Part shown: one piece after another, positions 1-11,499 of the stretch
Numbering within the stretch: the first letter of the stretch is position 1
Layout of the letters: every line of letters starts with the position of its first letter
From: Oasisia sp. SBJ-2009
Lineage: Eukaryota > Annelida > Polychaeta > Sabellida > Siboglinidae
Length of the DNA: 64,000 bases
Assembly (NCBI GenBank): GCA_964017155.1
Contig: OZ024855.1
Location: 56,025,428 to 56,089,427, forward strand
Direction: 5' to 3'
Translations under genes and position numbers: made by a program
Notes under the pieces: generated by a model
Told to the model about the DNA's origin: nothing
What the model saw: only the letters and a program-made list of their open reading frames with translations
Database searches by the model: none

Positions 1-411
1 TTATATATACACTACTGAATTATTATGATATATGAAGGAACATGACTTAGTCCAATAGAAAAAACGAATCAAGTACAAATAATACTTGCCCATTCTCTTG
101 TCCCGGTGTCTTGGCTGCCATAGTACCTGCAGCATTTTGTTACAGCATCTGTCACAACTAACAGAAACATACGTTTATTATAATAAGGTTTATTTCAGAC
201 AAGACGTCCATATATGTATACATAAAATACAATTAAAAAAAAAGAAAAGTACAATACATATAATACAATCAAAGCAATGAGATCAACGTAAAAATATAAG
301 TGTAAAATTTAAAAAGTTATGTCTAAATATATGAGGAAATGAATTAAATAAGTTGTAAAAATAAATATAAAATAAAATAAAATTAAAAATGATTAAAAAA
401 TAAATACAATA

Positions 412-1845
412 CTAATGACATGTGTACAATAAAGACCTCCAGTATGAGTACAAATGGCTCTTAAAATGAATGTCGGTATGAAGGTAATTAATAAAAAGGA
501 TATTATCTGACTGATGAAGACGACATAAAAGACTGAATATTGATGAACGAATGCGTTCATTGAAGGATTTAATATAGTTGGTGGCAAACATAAAACTTGC
601 ACTACATCTTGGGGGTAAGTTTAGTAAAATTCTGAGGCTATTATTGTATGCGACAGTAATGCTTTTGAGGCTATATTTTTTGAATGTGCACCAAAGACTA
701 GAAGTATACATAGGAGCACAGTATGCTTGAAATAAAATAATTTTGGTAGAAATATTACAAAGACAAAATTTTCGAGCTAATACATTGGCTTGGGCATAAA
801 GGCATCTTTTTTGTCTGGCTATGTCGTCATCATCAGTCAGGTTATTGTTGATTATATGACCAAGATATTTACATTTTGTAGTATAAGGTAATGGATGGTT
901 ATCGAGATGGATACAATGAAAATGTTTCCTGTCCTGGGATTGGTTGTCAATAACCATACAAAAGGACTTCTTGGCATTATAAGTAATATTGAACAATTCG
1001 CCATACTTGGCACAACAATCAGTAAGTTTTCTCAAACCAGCAACACTGGGAGAAAAAATACAGAGGTCATCAGCATACATCAAGTGGTTGATTAAGGTGC
1101 CAGCATAAAGACAACCAATATATAATTTGTTTAGATTAACGCTTAAGTCGTCCATGTACACATTGAAAAGATGGGGGGAAAGGATTCCACCCTGTTTAAC
1201 ACCATTAGAAACAGTAAAAAAGCTAGAAAATCCCTGACACCATCTGATGGTAAATTGTTGGGTACCGTACCAGTGGTATAGAATGCGTACAATAAAAGCT
1301 GGACAGCCACGATCAATTAATTTACCAAATAGCTTGCTGTGGTTAACTTTGTCGAAGGCTTTGGAGGCATCCAACATAGTAACATACATAGAAGACCCAT
1401 TAGCAATATAGTTTCGAAAAAGTTCTTTTAACAGAAATATGAGCATCTCAGTAGAGTGATGCTTTTTAAATCCAAATTGATTGTCACATGTAATGAGAAA
1501 TGGGATAGCCCTGGATAATATTAATGATTCAAATAGTTTGCTAGCTACTGTGGCAAGGGCAATGGGTCTATAGTTATTATTGTCTGACAAATCACCAGAT
1601 TTATTTTTAATGATAGGAGCTATGATTGTTGTCATCATAGTATCAGGTAAAAAACCATGTATTAACAGACTGCTATACAACAAAGACATAAGAATATGTA
1701 GTTTTTCGTTAGCATACTTAAAATGTTCATTACTGATATGGTCATAGCCACAGGCTTTACCAACAGGCATAGCAATTATTAATTCTTGTAGTTCTTTAAC
1801 TTTAACAACCATATTGTCGCTAAGTTGAATATTGCTACAATATTA
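412..1845 (-). mobile_element. 5'-truncated non-LTR retrotransposon (LINE) reverse transcriptase
   Basis: A single open frame of about 466 residues (412-1812) is a reverse transcriptase without its N-terminal endonuclease. Visible RT blocks in order are GKACGYDHIS, NNYRPIALATVASKLFESLI, FGFKKHHSTEML, LDASKAFDKVNH, NGVKQGGILSPHLFNVYMDD and the catalytic block MYADDL, followed by a thumb-like C-terminal region. The frame stays open upstream only to about 1845, so the copy is truncated just before the RT fingers, which is typical of incomplete target-primed reverse transcription. There is no stop inside the RT, so the insertion is fairly young. The clade cannot be fixed without a tree; CR1/Jockey-like is most likely. 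The A-rich stretch at 180-400 lies beyond its 3' end. Confidence 0.85.
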
Positions 1846-2364
1846 TTCAAACACAGTTAGTAGTTATAGAATAAAGTAGTAACAACAATATTTGCAGTAT
1901 AAACAGTTTATACACCCATGTGTTGTGGTAACGTATGATCCAGTGTGCACCGTCATGTTAGTTAAATTACATTAATAATGTCAGAGTGCAAAGCAAGTTG
2001 CTTTTGGTCCCCAAATGACAACCATTAATACAGCGAAACGTCGCAAATCACGACACCTGATCATTCGGATATCACTATATTTATATACGGTATAACGAAT
2101 TTTGTCTCCATATACCCCTTTATGTAAATGACTCGTTTATCCAGACTGTCGTTAGTCTGGACAATAGTCGCGTATTATCGAAGGGTCCGAATTACAGTGG
2201 TTCCGCTGTGCATCGTCCTGTCAGTTAATATAAAGTCCGCTCGTACAATGCATTTACTATTTTATACTTAATATACTGATTGTTAGATAACTTGACTTTA
2301 ATATTCATGCAAAGTAACTAGGCGGATATAATTATGTAAAGTGCTGTCGTGGACAATTTCTTAG
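1846..2364. other. No gene seen
   Basis: AT-rich sequence between the truncated LINE and the MITE. I see no coding signature, tRNA or clear repeat in it. Confidence 0.5.
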
Positions 2365-2367
2365 TAA

Positions 2368-3487
2368 TGCTACTCTCACACAGTGGCGAATATCCTTGCG
2401 AATGTAAAAATTTGATATTCGCGGCAAATTCGCCAAAACACGATACGATTGGCCAGGATAATTACTGAAACAAGTGAAACCTTACAAATGGTTACGAGTG
2501 CTTGCGAATTTCTTACGAATCCTTGCGAATTTCTTACGAAGCTTACGATTACTTAACAATCAATTTGCCGAATTTCTTGTGAATCCATTGCGAATGTTAA
2601 GAATACTTACGAATACCTTTGCGAATTTTGGGAATGCCTGCGAACGCCTTACAAATGAAACGAATACACAACGCATGCGCTGCGAAACCCCTTGCCAATG
2701 TTTCGCTGTGTCACTTTTATTCGCCAGGCTATCTTGAATAGTCAAGATTGTTTTATTCATATTATTTATTTTGACAGTTTTACAGTCACAATCTGGATTC
2801 CAGACTGTTATTTGTTCTTAATTGAACTTTTACTTATTTGTTTTGGAACTTTTATTTGCACAAAATAAATAATGACTGTTATTTGTTCGAAATTGAACTT
2901 TTACTTGTTTGTTTTATTATAGAATTGTTAAAATACATAGTCCCTAAAAACATTACAAATTAAAAACATTACAACATTAAACATTAAGTCCCAACATATA
3001 ATAAGCCACAAATTATATATGTATAGTTTAAATACATTAAATTCATAAAACATATTTCAGTCCTAAAATGTCTCAGTCCCATAATATAGTAGGTGCCCAA
3101 AACAAATATATTGTGTTTAATTTGTTGAAGACTTCTTACACCATGTTGTCCTGCCATGGGACTGATCCTGCTGGGCTGTTGAAGTACAGCTTCGTATGGA
3201 TGAATGCTAGCAAATCCTTACAAATGTCTTACGATCACTATAAATGCCTTGCCATCAATAAGAGTGTCTTGCGAGTGCTTACGAAAATGTTGCGAAAACA
3301 ATAAGAATATGCTTTCCTGGCGAATATTAGGAGCATGTTCCTAATATTTGCAACACGCCAGTAACGACCGCGAATGCTTACGAACACCTACGAATGTCTG
3401 GCGATCACTTTGTAATCATTGCGAATTGGTGGCGAATTGCATTCGTAAGCCCATTCGCCATATATTCGCCACTGTGTGAGAGTAGCA
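2368..3487. mobile_element. Harbinger-like MITE with TAA target duplication
   Basis: The ends form an inverted repeat of about 26 bp that begins TGCTACTCTCACACAGTGGC. It starts at 2368 and its reverse complement ends at 3487. Both sides carry the direct triplet TAA (2365-2367 and 3488-3490), the kind of 3-bp TWA duplication made by PIF/Harbinger transposases. The interior is non-coding and built from many copies of short motifs of the type CTTGCGAAT and CTTACGAAT, dense near both ends, which look like subterminal binding repeats. No transposase frame is present, so the element is non-autonomous. The superfamily assignment rests on the target duplication and is an inference. Confidence 0.72.
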
Positions 3488-3490
3488 TAA

Positions 3491-3890
3491 CAACATGTGC
3501 GATTCACTATCGCTACACATCAATAAAACAATCGATGCCAGAAAAAGTATCGATAACAGCTGCATAAATAGATTCTTTTGTGTTCGCGTAAACCAGTGCG
3601 TTGGTGCAGTACCAAATTGGCGTGAGCATGTTGTTCCGGTCGGCGTCTTTTATGGAGAACTGGTGACGTCATCAGTCGTAGTCCGGCTGTGGGTACCTCG
3701 GCGGGCGTCGTCCCATAGGGCGCAAGAGAGCGTTCTTCGGCCTCGAGAACGGTGCAGCGGGCTGAATGCAAACCAAATTGTACCAGTTAAAACACGTGGT
3801 ACGTTTTTTTTGCAGTAGGGGCTAGCAATGATGGGTGGATGGTTCATTCTAGCATGTATTCACAATAGTTAGCAACACACACGCCGGTCA
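3491..3890. other. No gene seen
   Basis: Slightly more GC-rich than the surroundings, with overlapping open frames on both strands (3495-3818 and others). None shows a recognisable motif or splice signal that I would trust. Confidence 0.4.
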
Positions 3891-4253
3891 CATGGTCATA
3901 GGTGTACCTAATAACATTAAGACGTCTGCCTGTTTAACCACCTTCAAAGCACGCCTAAAGACACATTTCTTCTGACAGTTCTCGCCGCTTAGTTTAATGT
4001 ATGTGTAATTTTATCGATATTTTATTTAGCCTATTTATATATTTATTATACATATATACATTTATTCAGCTTAAATAATACGTGTTATTATATATTTAAT
4101 TTTTTTAATTGTTTATATATGTCACTAGTATATTTATGTGTTTTTCTTCTGGTGTGTTTTTGTATTTTAGGATTTTAATGTATGTAAAGTGCCACGAACA
4201 ATTTGAAATTGGATGTGGCGCTATATTAAATAAAATATATTATATTATATCAA
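3891..4253 (+). mobile_element. 3' end of a CR1/L2-like LINE
   Basis: The start reads as the last residues of a CR1-type ORF2 (TTFKARLKTHFF then stop, about 3940-3978). A short 3' UTR follows, ending in a hairpin-like motif (GTGCCACGAAC, then TGTGGCGCTATA at about 4190-4225), and then AAATAAAATATATTATATTAT. The same terminal hairpin recurs at several places in this window. Everything upstream in the LINE is missing. Confidence 0.65.
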
Positions 4254-5177
4254 ACCTACAACACAGAATGGAGGTCTGCTAAACGCAAAAACGTTGATAC
4301 ACTGTTTTGAATAAGCAGTAATACTTTGGATAGGAGGAAACCTGTCCAGTCGAGATGTTATCCGCAGTTAACGACAATTGTCTAAATATCTGGATACAAA
4401 GCAGAAGGACGCGAAAGGAAAACCTGGGCGTAGGGCTTCAGGGAGACAGGAAGAATACATCACGTGTCACCCACCAGAGCCTTGTGGCTCACAATTGACC
4501 ACCAGTTTCATTTCCCAGCGATACATATGCTGATAAAAGCGGATGGATAATGGACGTAAGCCTAAATTGCAAAACGTTGATTTCTTAAACAGTATCAGTG
4601 CGATGAATTACCATACGCGGTAAGCGATGTGCTATTATATTACGTCCAGTGTCTTCACACTGTTCAGGTCATGAAAGATACATTCACAGCGAAATGTTTG
4701 TTATAGTTCCTGAACTATTTTTCAAGTCAGTTGTAGCTTTAGTATATGCTTGTTTGTAAAGATCAAATTTTTATTATTTACAATAGATCTAGTTAGGCCC
4801 TACATTGATTTTAATTTAGGCGGATATATGTCAGCAAATGGTTTGATACAGTCTGTAGTCACTTATAAAAAAACTAATGGCCAGTTGTAGACCTGGATTG
4901 TAGTATATGATGACAACAGCTAAACATGTAGTTGTCAACATGTTCTGTTTTCATCGCGACGAATGTGAATCTGCCTAGTACATGAATGAGCTAAAAAGAG
5001 ACTCTGGCATGATTCTTCAACTGTACATGAGTTTCCAACTTTTACATAGATGGCGTAAACCACATTTAACGCTCAGGAATATGCAATTATAATCACTGTT
5101 GCTGATGTTTGAAAAGTAATCCGTCGTCACCACTCAAACAGCGTCATACTTTACGGCGCTGGTGTTGCCAAACTGGT
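4254..5177. other. No gene seen
   Basis: Unique-looking intergenic sequence without a credible coding region, RNA gene or repeat. Confidence 0.4.
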
Positions 5178-5600
5178 TCAGTTGACTCGAACGAGTCGCC
5201 GCGTTCGTCGCTTCCTCGGTAATCCGAGTGACGGCCGCCGTAGGCCGGGTTGGTGTGGCCGTACGAGGTCGGCAGTCGGTGGCATAAAAATGTCATTATA
5301 CGACAACATTCCATCAGTGGTCAAAGTCACGTTCCCCGTAGGTGATGGAGCGGTTGTGTTTAGGAGAAAAGACAGGGGATCATTGTCTGGGTCATCTGCT
5401 GTAAAGATAAACTGGAATTGGACGTCTTCAAAGACTGAAACTGTCGATTTCGAGATGATGGTCGGCGGAGAGTTTGAGAACGTATTTGCTGTGTTGGCAG
5501 CGCTGTACATCGCCACTCCCTGGCTGTTGACACTGGGTATGGCGCGTCTGTTCCTGCTTCTCCGGCTGGCGTTCCCACAGGCGGCATAATTGTGACACAC
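5178..5600 (-). CDS. Possible exon fragment with a cadherin-like / tandem-95 type repeat
   Basis: The minus-strand frame contains one half of an extracellular beta-sandwich repeat: PPTI, then STVSVFEDVQFQF, then ADDPDNDPLSFLL, then GNVTLTTDGMLSY. The order ED...DPDxDPL...G..L..DG..Y is that of cadherin-like tandem repeats in large adhesive proteins. After MLSY the frame enters a GC-rich arginine-rich stretch that does not look like the domain, so the exon probably ends there (about 5300) or is broken. The 5' side could start after one of two acceptor-like sites near 5600-5650. I see no neighbouring exons that clearly belong with it. It may be an orphan exon, an intact exon of a gene outside the window, or a retained fragment. 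Confidence 0.33.
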   Translation of the reverse strand: MCHNYAACGNASRRSRNRRAIPSVNSQGVAMYSAANTANTFSNSPPTIISKSTVSVFEDVQFQFIFTADDPDNDPLSFLLNTTAPSPTGNVTLTTDGMLSYNDIFMPPTADLVRPHQPGLRRPSLGLPRKRRTRRLVRVN

Positions 5601-7679
5601 CTGTCACATAAACAACATGAATTTGCACTCACAAAACTGACGTTCTGCAAAGTTTATTTCAGTAATTTGCCACGTATCAGGCGCACGAACATTCACGTTT
5701 GTGTCAAGGGGCAACCTGTGAATTATATAATTTTGGAATATATTGCAATCGGACTTACTGTTACCGTGACAAGACCGTTCTTCCAGTCTATGCGTCTGTT
5801 GTCGTCGTCAGTGTCACACGTTCGTCCAGCATCAATCCACATCTCGTCTTCTGAGCAGACAAAATACAATAGTCGACAAACTCGTCTCACCATGTGCAAA
5901 GTAAAGATACATTAAATCTAATAGCACTGGCGGTTTTCACGTACATATGTTTGTAAGAACATGTCACACTACTCATAGTTTGGTTTACGTAATACGTCAT
6001 CACGCACTTTAGGTATAACGAGACCAGACACCTGGTGACACGTTCACTGTGTTTATTGGTGATACATCAAGACAACCGGTTACATATTCAGTATGTCGTG
6101 TAGCAGTATGTCTACATAAGACAGGGACAAATAAATTATATATTTAACAGCAAACATGTTAGCAAAGACGTCGCAGTACTATAGCGGATACCCCACTAAT
6201 ATTTGATTTTTTCAGTAATACAATTATGTGTTTTGTTCCGCCGATCTCGTGTTATCTAACTATCTAACTATGTGTTATCTAACATTGAAATGTGATGCTG
6301 ACATTCTTGTATACACTCAAGTAGTAGTTTAATTACTCTATGTAATAGCGCATCCACTATAAAATAATCCACATGGCACCGACCTGCACACCAACGCAGA
6401 TGGTAGTCATTCATGAATTCATCTAGTCGTGTTTTGTCAAACGGCATGGTGATTTCTAGTGGCCCGTCGATGATCTGGTCAGGCAGCGTCGAAATGAACA
6501 ACGGCTTTCCATCCCAACGGTGTATTCTGAAGACATAGTGTATGCGAGCGGATGAAACACGTCGATACATATGTATATGCACGTTTTCTAATTAGTTATT
6601 TATCCTCGCTTTTAGAAACAAAACCTTAAAGCGCAATTCGACAAAACATGTTACGACAATGGCGCATGTATAATTGAAAGTGTCAAATTCAGAGGCGCAA
6701 CAAACACAATCCTTTGGCATAGTTGGTGCAGACAAACGTCGTTATTAAACCATGGAACCGCGGAAACAATATAGCGGACAAGCAATGTCAAACAAATATG
6801 TTGTGAGTTTTTATTTCGAAAGGTGGTTATAGTTTCAGAAGATATAATACGGAGTTGATTCCAGATTGTTGGCGTAGCTACAAAGAAAGCACGTTTGCCA
6901 ATATTGAGCTTTATTTCGGAACGACACGTTGCATGGAAATGGACGATCTAAAACAAACGAGAGCTGTCACACCTTAGCAATAGCAGTCACTCGTGCCTGT
7001 TGGCTCAACTGATAGCCCTCGTGTGTGCTGTTTTTCGTGAAAATTGTGCCTCGCGACGTGTTGAGCAAAATATCTATCGCGACGCCAAAGTCTCACCGTG
7101 TGCGCGGAACATAGATTATGTGCTCAGCGGCAAAATACACTAGCCAATGAAAATGCGTACGACATTTAAGAAATGTAGACTACACATGATAATGTGAATG
7201 GTGTGCTTTTGGAAGACAGACGGGTGCAAATGTGGCCGGATTATCCGTGTCTGTACGATGTCCGGGCTGCATAATTTAAAACCAGAAATGTGCGACAGCT
7301 GACAATGGAGGAACAGTTACATGTGAAATCCCACTGTATAAATGCTGTATCTCATAAGTAAAACATTCAATCATGCAGTTGTAATAAAGAAACACTATTA
7401 TGGCAAGAATGTCAACAACACGTTCGTTGAAATGTCCGAATATTCCACGTGCTTTTCTGACAGCTTGACATAATTTGCTAGGCAACCAGTCTACTTAATA
7501 TGTTGCGGTAGCTCAGCATCTTTCTCACCGTGTGCGCTGAAACGCGGCTAGGGCTATCAGCAGTTCTAACAGCCTCGCGTGACCGTTTAATAATCTGATA
7601 GCTCTCGTGTGCGTCCGGTTTAAGGGGCCTTAGATATATAAGGTAAAAGTAGCATTGATTACTTGACGCCAACATTTGA
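5601..7679. other. Mostly anonymous DNA with one doubtful minus-strand ORF (6268-6582)
   Basis: The 104-residue frame at 6268-6582(-) contains a non-repetitive central stretch (FRIHRWDGKPLFISTLPDQ..., about 6440-6540). It is flanked by a plausible acceptor (CTTCAG near 6525) and a weak donor-like GTCGGT, so it could be an internal exon. I recognise no domain. The rest holds no gene I can support. Confidence 0.2.
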
Positions 7680-9755
7680 AGAGTTTCACTCTCTCACGCT
7701 CTCGCTCTCTCGCTCTCTCGCTCTCTCGCTCTCTCGCTCTCTGGCTCTCACTCTCTCACTCTCTCACTATGTCACTCTCTCAGTATGTCACTCTCTCACT
7801 CTCTCTCACTCTCTCACCCTCTCTCTCACACTCACTCTCTCGCTCTTACTCTCTCTCTCTCTCATTTCTCTCTCTCTCTCACTCTCTTACTCTCTCACTC
7901 TCACACTCTCACACTCTCTCACTCTCTCTATCTCACTCTCTGACTCTCTCAATCTCTCACGCTCTCACTCTCTCACTCTCTCACTCTCTCACTCTCTCAC
8001 TCTCTCACTCTCTCACTCTCTCGCTCTCTCGCTCTCTCGCTCTCTCGCTCTCTCGCTCTCTCGCTCTCTCGCTCTCTCGCTCTCATTCTCTCACTCTCTC
8101 ATTGTGTCACTCTCTCACTCTCTCTCACTCTCTCACTCTCTCTCACTCTGTCTTTCTCTCACTCTCACTCTCTCACTCTCTCGCTCTCTCGCTCTCTCGC
8201 TCTCTCGCTCTCCCGCTCTCTCTCGCTCACACTCTCTCAGTCTCTCACTGTCTCACTCTCTCACAGTCTCACTCTCTCACTCTCTCACTCTCTCACTCTC
8301 TCACTCTCTCACTCTCTCACTCTCTCATCTTTCACTCACTCTCTCGCTCTCTCGCTCTCTCACTCTCTCACTCTCTCACTCTCTCTCACACTCTCGCTCT
8401 CTCGCTCTCTCGCTCTCTCACTCTCTCACTCTCTCTCTCTCTCTCTCACACTCACTCTCTCACTCTCTCACTCGCTCACTCTCTCACTCTCTCACTCTCT
8501 CACTCTCTCACTCTCTCACTCTCTCACTCTCTCACTCTCTCACTCTCTCACTCTCTCACTCTCTCAATATCTCACTCTCTCACTCTCTCACTCTCTCACT
8601 CTCTCACCCTCTCACCACTCTCTCGCTCTCTCGCTCTCTCACTCCCTTCCTCTCTCACTCTCTCACTCTCTCACCACTCTCTCGCTCTCTCGCTCTCTCA
8701 CTCTCTCACTCTCTCACTCTCTCACTCTCTCACTCTCTCACTCTCTCACTCTCTCACTCTCTCACTCTCTCACTCTCTCTCACTCTCTCACTCTCTCTCT
8801 CTCTCACTCTCTCACTCTCTCACTCTCTCACTCTCTCACTCTCTCTCACTCTCTCGCTCTCTCACTCTCTCCCTCTCTCCCTCTCTCACTCTCTCACTCT
8901 CTCACTCTCTCACTCTCCCTTTCTCTTTCCCTCTCTTCCTCTCTCGGACGTTAACAATGTAACTGGTGCACAGTGGGCCAAATGTCCGAATGTCCGTCAC
9001 AATGTTACTGATGGTTTCTTTGTCAAGACGTAATGCGTCCCCAGACGGTTATTAGTCAGAGTCGTAGAACTCTCTCGCTCTCTCGCTCTCTCGCTCTCTC
9101 GCTCCCTTGCTCTCTCGCTCTCTCGCTCTCTCGCTCTCTCACTCTCTCACTCTCTCACTCTCTCACTCTCTCACTCTCTCACTCTCTCACTCTCTCACTC
9201 TCTCACTCTCTCACTCTCTCACTACTCTCTCACTCTCTCACTCTCTCACCACTCTCACTCTCTCACTCTATCACTCTCTCTCACTCTCTCACTCTCTCTC
9301 TCTCTCTCACTCTCTCACTCTCTCACTCTCTCACTCTCTCACTCTCTCACTCTCTCACTCTCTCACTCTCTCACTCTCTCACTCTCTCACTCTCTCACTA
9401 CTCTCTCACTCTCTCACTCTCTCACCACTCTCACTCTCTCACTCTATCACTCTCTCTCACTCTCTCACTCTCTCTCTCTCTCACTCTCTCACTCTCTCAC
9501 TCTCTCACTCTCTCACTCTCTCACTCTCTCTCACTCTCTCGCTCTCTCACTCTCTCCCTCTCTCCCTCTCTCACTCTCTCACTCTCTCACTCTCTCACTC
9601 TCCCTTTCTCTTTCCCTCTCTTCCTCTCTCGGACGTTAACAATGTAACTGGTGCACAGTGGGCCAAATGTCCGAATGTCCGTCACAATGTTACTGATGGT
9701 TTCTTTGTCAAGACGTAATGCGTCCCCAGACGGTTATTAGTCAGAGTCGTAGAAC
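7680..9755. repeat. Giant CTCTCACT/CTCTCGCT array with a 685-bp tandem duplication
   Basis: Two blocks (7680-8945 and 9071-9630) consist almost only of CTCTCACT- and CTCTCGCT-type octamers. Each ends in the same 125-bp non-repetitive tail (8946-9070 and 9631-9755, beginning GGACGTTAACAATGTAACTG). The second block plus tail is therefore a tandem copy offset by 685 bp. Long open frames in all plus frames (Leu-Ser-His repeats) are a consequence of the repeat and are not genes. Confidence 0.95.
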
Positions 9756-10204
9756 AATGGTTCAAAGACAGTAATTGCATTCCCTAGATAGGCCTACGGT
9801 AGGTGTGATTTAATCTTGCGTAGCATTTCCATAGCTGTTTGCACACAGGACTGGTTCTGATGACAGAAGGAGATATATTGGCTCACGGCCAAAGGCGTTT
9901 GTAAGCACGCTTTGGTAACACTCGCTTTGGAAACACTCGTATAACACTGGGTATTAATCTTACCAGTAAAAGCACAGCCCCACTGGGTACAAGAACACCC
10001 CGTGTGAATCTTGCAAACAGATCCGATCGCCCGAAGCAAAATCCCATTCATGCGAGTCTCTTATATTATTACGTAAATGAGTACTTTAATGAAGTGTTGA
10101 CCACGGAAGATGTTAGTTCATTGCCAGTACCAGAAGCTAATTTATAATTTCGACAGGAGTGAGTCAGAGTATTTAGGACTACTAATTGTATCCCCAAAAA
10201 TGGT
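9756..10204. other. No gene seen
   Basis: Unique sequence between two simple-sequence arrays. A short minus-strand frame (9794-10051) has no recognisable feature. Confidence 0.4.
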
Positions 10205-10228
10205 AGTGTGCGCGCGCGTGCGTGTGTG

Positions 10229-10276
<48 letters not shown>

Positions 10277-10295
10277 TGTTTGTGTTTGTGTTTGT

Positions 10296-10360
<65 letters not shown>

Positions 10361-11026
10361 TGTGTGTGTGAGTGCGTGCGTGCGTGCGTGCGTGTGTGCG
10401 TGTGTGCGTGTGTGCGTGTGTTGGCGTGTGCGCGTGTGCGCGTGTGCGCGTGTGCGTGTGTGCGTGTGTGCGTGTGTGCGTGTGTGCGTGTGTGCGTGTG
10501 TGTCTGTGTGTGTGTGTGTTTGTGTGTGTTTGTGTGTGAGTGTGTGTGCGTGCGTGCGTGCGTGTGTGCGTGTGTGTGCGTGTGTGCGTGTGTGCGTGTG
10601 TGCGTGTGTGTGTGCGTGCGTGCGTGCGTGTGTGCGTGTGTGCGTGTGTGCGTGTGTGCGTGTGTGCGTGTGTGCGTGTGTGCGTGTGTGCGTGCGTACG
10701 TGCGTGCGTGCGTGCGTGTGTGCGTGTGTGCGTGTGTGCGTGTGTGCGTGTGTGCGTGTGTGTGTTTGTTTGTGTGTGTCTGTTTGTGTGTGAGTGTGTG
10801 TGTGCGTGTGTGCGTGTGTGCGTGTGTGCACGTGTGCGCGTGTGCGCGTGTGCGCGTGTGCGCGTGTGCGCGTGTGCGCGTGTGCGCGTGTGCGCGTGTG
10901 CGCGTGTGCGCGTGTGCGCGTGTGCGCGTGTGCGCGTGTGCGCGTGTGCGCGTGTGCGCGTGTGCGCGTGTGCGCGTGTGCGCGTGTGCGCGTGTGCGCG
11001 TGTGCGCGTGTGCGTGTGTGTGTCGG
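10205..11026. repeat. Long alternating TG/CG tract
   Basis: About 820 bp of nearly uninterrupted purine-pyrimidine alternation: (TG)n, TGTGCG and, in the right third (about 10830-11010), regular TGTGCGCG octamers, broken once by a short (GA)n run. Such alternation with CG steps is the classic Z-DNA-forming composition. The Cys-Val-Arg and His-Thr-Arg frames across it are artefacts. Confidence 0.95.
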
Positions 11027-11499
11027 GTGCGTATTCTGATCATAACTGCATCGTAACACACGGGATGTCTGGTAAGATAATACTGTACGTTTAACCTTAA
11101 TTTGTATAATAAACGTATTCTGGCCATTGGTATCAAAGCCCTTGTTAAAGTGGACCTCATCATCGCCCATTATTGTGATTTCTGTTCTTGTTACTGGTTC
11201 AAGAGCTGCACATTCGGTGGAAAGCCTAGGCCTAAAACAATATTGATTTTTGAACGGGGACTTACCTTCACTAAAGTTTTTCAATGACAACATAAAGATA
11301 TCAATGTACACTTGATTTTGCCGGAAGTATATTATTTGGCTAGTATTTTGTTTCAAAATTGCTAATCGTTTTTATACTGGATATTCTTTGGCACTGCTTA
11401 ATTGTTTTTGTTCAATGTTTTTAATATGAAAATCACGGCATTTAGCATGTGATACGTTACCGTAATCAATTAATTGTTTAAGGCAGGAACATTTATAGA
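11027..11499. other. No gene seen
   Basis: Unique sequence between the TG/CG tract and the RTE-like LINE. I see no credible coding region. Confidence 0.4.

Noticed and set aside
7663..9718. Long plus-strand ORFs of up to 456 residues (Leu-Ser-His rich)
   Set aside because: They are translations of the CTCTCACT array, open in every plus frame because the unit has no stop codon. They have no signal, domain or codon structure.
10069..11356. ORFs of up to 404 residues rich in Cys-Val-Arg or His-Thr-Arg
   Set aside because: Products of the TG/CG tract in both strands. The high cysteine content is an artefact and unrelated to the peptide family.
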